DNA from: Ottelia alismoides
Taxonomy: Eukaryota; Streptophyta; Magnoliopsida; Alismatales; Hydrocharitaceae
Direction of reading: 5' to 3'
Length of the DNA: 64,000 nt
NCBI GenBank assembly: GCA_037367405.1
Contig: JAZKJV010010740.1
Location: 186,001-250,000 of the forward strand
How positions within the stretch are numbered: position 1 is the stretch's first letter; every line of letters starts with the position of its first letter. Below the pieces are notes generated by a model. The model was not told the origin of the DNA and ran no database searches. It saw only the letters and a program-made list of their open reading frames with translations. Both the position numbers and the translations under genes were made by a program. Positions 60,431 through 64,000 of the stretch are shown piece by piece.

Positions 60431-60559
60431 AGAAAAACAGTGGTCATAACAGATCGGACACATTTCCCAATCACAGGACAGGGGGAAATCACCTTGACGC
60501 CATCTATGCGATTGCAGAATGTGTTGCATGCACCTCATTTCTCAACGAATTTACTATCT

Positions 60560-63539
60560 TTTTAATTGAAAAATTAGGTTCACCCCCATCACAGGGACTA
60601 CCACAAGAATCAAATTATATTAAAAAACATATCAAGGGATTTACAGAGTTCAAGAATTCCAGAGGAGACATAAGGCGTTACAATGTGCGACAATATTTTT
60701 CGTCATAGAATCTCTGATTGCTAAAAATCCTCTCATTCCGCCCCAACCAAATTGCCCATAGGGCAACGAAAGGCTTCTAGTAATCCACCGAGTTGATCCG
60801 GTGGGCGCATCTAATAGAAGCCCAGAACTCCACAAAGTCCCTCGTCCGTACCCACAGAACTTGGAGAGCTTGCCATACACGAACCGAGGCCGAGCACGTC
60901 AAGAAGAGGTGGAGAGAATCCTCCGAAAACTCCTCACAACGATCGCAACGAGTGTCCCATGGGGCCCAAGAGGCGGCCCCGGCGCTCCTTATCCAACAAT
61001 CGGCCTTTACGAAGACACCAGAGAAAGAATTTGATCCTACTCGGAATTTTCGCCTCCCACACGGTTTTTAGGTCCTGTAACAACTCCCGGTCCTGGAGCT
61101 GATCGCGCCGGGTCAGCGCCTCATACGCTCTCCGCACCGAGAATGTTCCATTCGCCCACTTGAAGTGATCAATAACCCCCGCCAGGACATTCGTCAAGGG
61201 TAGAGAATCCTGCAACTGCATGTACTCATCCAGTCGCTAGTCAGACAGAACCGATAGGAACAGAGGGGCCCAGCTGCCCGTCAACCCGCTGTGGCCAGAG
61301 TAACATCCTTCGCATCAGCCAACGCATAGAGCCAAGGAAACTGGTCAGCTAGGATCCCGACAGAAGACCAACGGTCCTTCCAAGAAGCGGAAAAGATTGC
61401 CATCCCCAACCGAAGGGCTCAAAAGGTGCTGAACCTGCGGGAGAACGGCACGTATTCCGGACCATAAAAGACGATTCAAAGCGGACCTTTTTCCGCAATC
61501 AACTGATAAATAGACCGAATCAGCCTCACCGACAACGATGAGGAGGAGCCTCAAATAGAAATAATCCACTTCACGATGAGAGCGTTGTTCATGCCTTGCA
61601 CGTCTCTAATCCCCAAGCCCCTATCCGCCCGACTCTTCGTCATCTCATCCCAAGAAACGAGATGAATTATTTTTCCTCTGCTGCCTTCCATCGCACCAAA
61701 AAAAGTTCCTCATCATAGACTCAATCTTCCTGCGAACCCCCGTTGGCATTAACCTCGTGGAATAGAAAAAAGACAGGGAATCGCTGCAAGCACATGTGTG
61801 TGTTCTAGAGGCCTATCTCCTCGTCCTCACATCCCGCCCAAGGCCATGAGGACGGAGCGCAGGTGAAGAAGCTTGGCCGCGAACCTGTCAACAGCGGAGC
61901 CCTCCACCTGAGTCCGCACTCCAAGTCTCCGAAACCAAGGCCCTGAAACCCGGCTCAAGGAGCCAGCTTTTCTAAAACCTGAAGTAGAATCTACCCTTCG
62001 AATCCCTCCGAGGACCAAAGGATCAGAGTGTGATCCGACCACGTCCGCGGCAGGCCCAAGCACACGCCAGAGGGAAACGGGCCACCATCTGTGACGACAA
62101 AAGGAAGCGATCCAATCTCGACCTAGAATGCACGTTGCGCCAAGTGTATTTGCAGCCAGCGGCATCAAACATTGACAGGCCCAGGCTGTGCATTACTCGT
62201 CGAAAGCCTCAGCTCCCTGGTCCCGGGCCACCAAGGCCACGCGGCCGATCATCAGCCAGGAGAGTCAGATTCAGCCCCCCCCCCCCAGAATCCACTCCTC
62301 CCCATCGAAGTCGTGCCCCAGCTGTTCGAGTTCCTCGGCCAGCACCGTACCAAACCGCCAAAAGGGCCATAGAAGGTTGGTGACCCGAAGGCACCCCCCC
62401 CCCCCCCGTCCCTGCGCCTGAGTGCCACAGAGAGGCAGTCCCGCGACCTGGATTCAGCCACGAGGTCAAAAAGGTCCTCCCTCCAGCCAGACAGTAGGCC
62501 ACCAGCCGCACCTCTGGCACCCAGCTGCCGCCAAAGCGAACCCGACCGGACCCACAAAGCGTCGACACGTCAGTCCCCAGACCTTCATCAAGTTTAGTCT
62601 TCTGCAGTAGGAAGATATCCGCCCGAGCCTCCGCGACAAGGTTCTTGACATACAATTGTTAGTATGGGCGCCCCAGGCCCCTGACGTCCAAGAAAGAAGT
62701 TTAATGGCATGAGCCACTTGCGGTCTTCTGAGGAGCAGGCCCAGACGGACCGCGATCGCTCTATCCAGTGCCCGGATCCTGTTGGTGGTGGCTAGAAGCA
62801 TCTTTTGAATAGGGAAAGAGCCTTCGCCTTCCCTCAGCCCGCAGGATTTCCATTCTTCTAGTTCGCCTGATCGATGCACGTCTTTCGTATTGCGCGCCAA
62901 ACCTCGGGATGTGCCCTTCGTGATGCGTTGGTTCCACCTACACCAGCATGTCGCCTGGCCGACCAACGATCTCAGCAGTCAAAACCAACCGAGGTTGAGT
63001 CTGTCGCCATCTCCCTCAGCTCCTCGACGTGCGGCTCCGGAGGGTGATCAATCTGCAGCTGAGCCGCATCCCTCTCAGACAGCGAACCAGGGCATCCAAT
63101 AGAGGACTCGCCCCCCAAAGGCATGGCAGAGCAAGGGTGAGACTCCTCGATGCGTACCGGCCCGGCCGAGCTCTCCCTTCCCTCCAGATGCGAGGTTAGC
63201 CCCACCTCAACCAGAAGGTCCTTGAAGCCCTTCTGCTCCTGCTCCGGATCCACAACGGAAGGATCTGATTTCGCATCTGCCAGGTGAACAGCTTCGATGG
63301 GTCCGCCGTAGTTTTCCCCTTCCTCCTGTTGAGTAGACAGCACCATCTTCTCGGGCGACTCCTCGGATCCCTTCTGATCCGGCTCTGGATCCCTAACGGC
63401 AGGACCCGACTTCTCCCGGGTCTCGGGTTCCCTCTGAACCGAAGCGTCTTGTTGACCCCGAAAAGCTGCGACTGTTCACGAATAGTTTCCCCAAACCCAT
63501 CCCGCATGAAAGCACGTGTCGCGGGGACCGCGTCCCAAT
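60560..63539 (-). mobile_element. L1-type LINE (L1-G) with RT deletion, inserted in copia
   Basis: A 2.98-kb element with a perfect 13-bp TSD, GAATTTACTATCT (60547-60559 and 63540-63552). From the right it has an ORF1-like Pro/Arg-rich region; an endonuclease start (NLVAEARADIFLLQKTKLDE at about 62640); and an endonuclease end (LGRDWIASFCRHRW at about 62115). It then has the tether (RRKIESMMRNFFW at about 61720) and a zf-RVT part (WANGTFSVRRAYEAL, CERCDRC.EF-like) at 61170-60890. Nothing of the RT palm (no YADD) lies between about 61830 and 61780, so RT was deleted. Confidence 0.85.
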
Positions 63540-63552
63540 GAATTTACTATCT

Positions 63553-64000
63553 ATTAGTCAGATTATTAAGGATTTACATTATCGAGAAATATTTGACCCA
63601 TCATCTCTTGTGTTTTCAGGATATCCTTACGGGCAAAGTGATTGGTTGGGGCCGTGAGCAGGGTTGGCTCTATCGATTGGTCTAAACACCATATGTTGGA
63701 ATATCCTCCCATTCCCACTGGACTTGTCTCTCCCTGCCTATGGCATCTGCACTTTGATCATCTTTCCCACTTCAGAAACTGTGTCAAGTCCTTCCCCAGA
63801 GTTCACTCCGCTCGTCGTTCAATTGTGAAGCTTGTCAGTTAAGGAAGCACCATCGATCTGTCTTCCCTAGTCGTCAGACTCGGAGCAGTAGCTCCCTTTT
63901 GAGTTTTCCATCTAGACATTTGAGGTCCAAGTCGTGTTCCCAATCATCAGGGACACAGATTTTATTTAGTTGATGTGGATGATTTTAATCGTCTGTCTTG
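63553..64000 (+). pseudogene. Copia protease end and integrase N-terminus, partial
   Basis: It resumes after the L1-G TSD with LSISQIIKDLHYREIFDPSS, then VIGWGREQGWLYRL. The integrase zinc finger follows across frame changes (HFDHLSHF, CEACQLRKHHRS) and the start of the core (PSRVPNHQGHRFYL, VDVDDFNRL). It is truncated by the window edge, and the frames are broken. Confidence 0.85.

Larger units (their letters stand above)
58600..64000 (+). mobile_element. Ty1/copia element, 5' part, running off the window
   Basis: An LTR end (..TTCCCAACA at 58739) is followed by a tRNA-iMet primer site, a C-rich repeated leader, gag, protease and the start of integrase. Two insertions interrupt it: an RTE 3' fragment (59737-59904) and L1-G (60560-63539). 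The element continues past 64000. It is related to the copia elements at 5-998 and 50304-52837 by gag and protease similarity. Confidence 0.88.

Overview
This is nuclear DNA of a flowering plant with a transposon-rich genome. The evidence is a spliced plant-type UBX/UIM protein gene, L1-type and RTE-type LINEs, a Tekay/Del-type chromovirus, Ty1/copia elements, hAT elements and a tRNA-derived SINE family. The species cannot be told from the sequence. All gene models, repeat boundaries and target-site duplications (TSDs) below were read by eye.

The only host gene I can support is on the minus strand. It encodes a SAY1/PUX13-like UBX-family protein (UBA-like end, UIM, FAF-like coiled coil). Seven consecutive exons join in frame: 33455-33511, 12553-13062, 12383-12436, 12147-12262, 7574-7754, 7253-7450 and 7004-7168. 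They give 427 codons with no stop. The first exon lies to the right of 33.5 kb and was not found. The C-terminal UBX exons lie to the left of 7.0 kb and were not found. The introns are swollen by transposons: a 20.4-kb intron (13063-33454) and a 4.4-kb intron (7755-12146).

Layout. 1-1.0 kb: 3' end of a copia element. 1.5-4.8 kb: two head-to-head L1 fragments. 5.1-5.4 kb: SINE. 7.0-13.1 kb: six host exons, with an L1 3' end and a near-complete RTE LINE between them. 14.5-17.0 kb: copia LTR relic and an L1. 17.0-32.3 kb: a minus-strand RTE LINE split by a 12.1-kb Tekay-type LTR element (18950-31081) that has two nearly identical 4.29-kb LTRs but lacks gag and part of RT. 33.5 kb: UBA exon. 34.2-42.5 kb: a long L1 split by a non-autonomous hAT-like element and by an LTR element, each carrying a SINE. 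42.7-53.1 kb: an hAT transposase gene cut by an RTE LINE (itself carrying a permuted copia element and a SINE), a SINE, a non-autonomous hAT element and a deleted copia element. 53.3-58.3 kb: another long L1 containing a hAT-type MITE. 58.6-64.0 kb: a plus-strand copia element running off the window and interrupted by an RTE 3' fragment and an L1.

The most interesting observations are: a SINE family whose 3' tail matches the RTE LINE tail in the same window; a recently inserted chromovirus that lacks gag and carries a 90-bp GT-AG intron between integrase and chromodomain; three hAT-type non-autonomous elements built from short self-complementary words, each with an 8-bp TSD; and a copia insertion with LTRs abutting head-to-tail inside it, as expected of an opened 2-LTR circle. 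I see no prokaryotic genes, CRISPR arrays, rRNA or functional tRNA genes.
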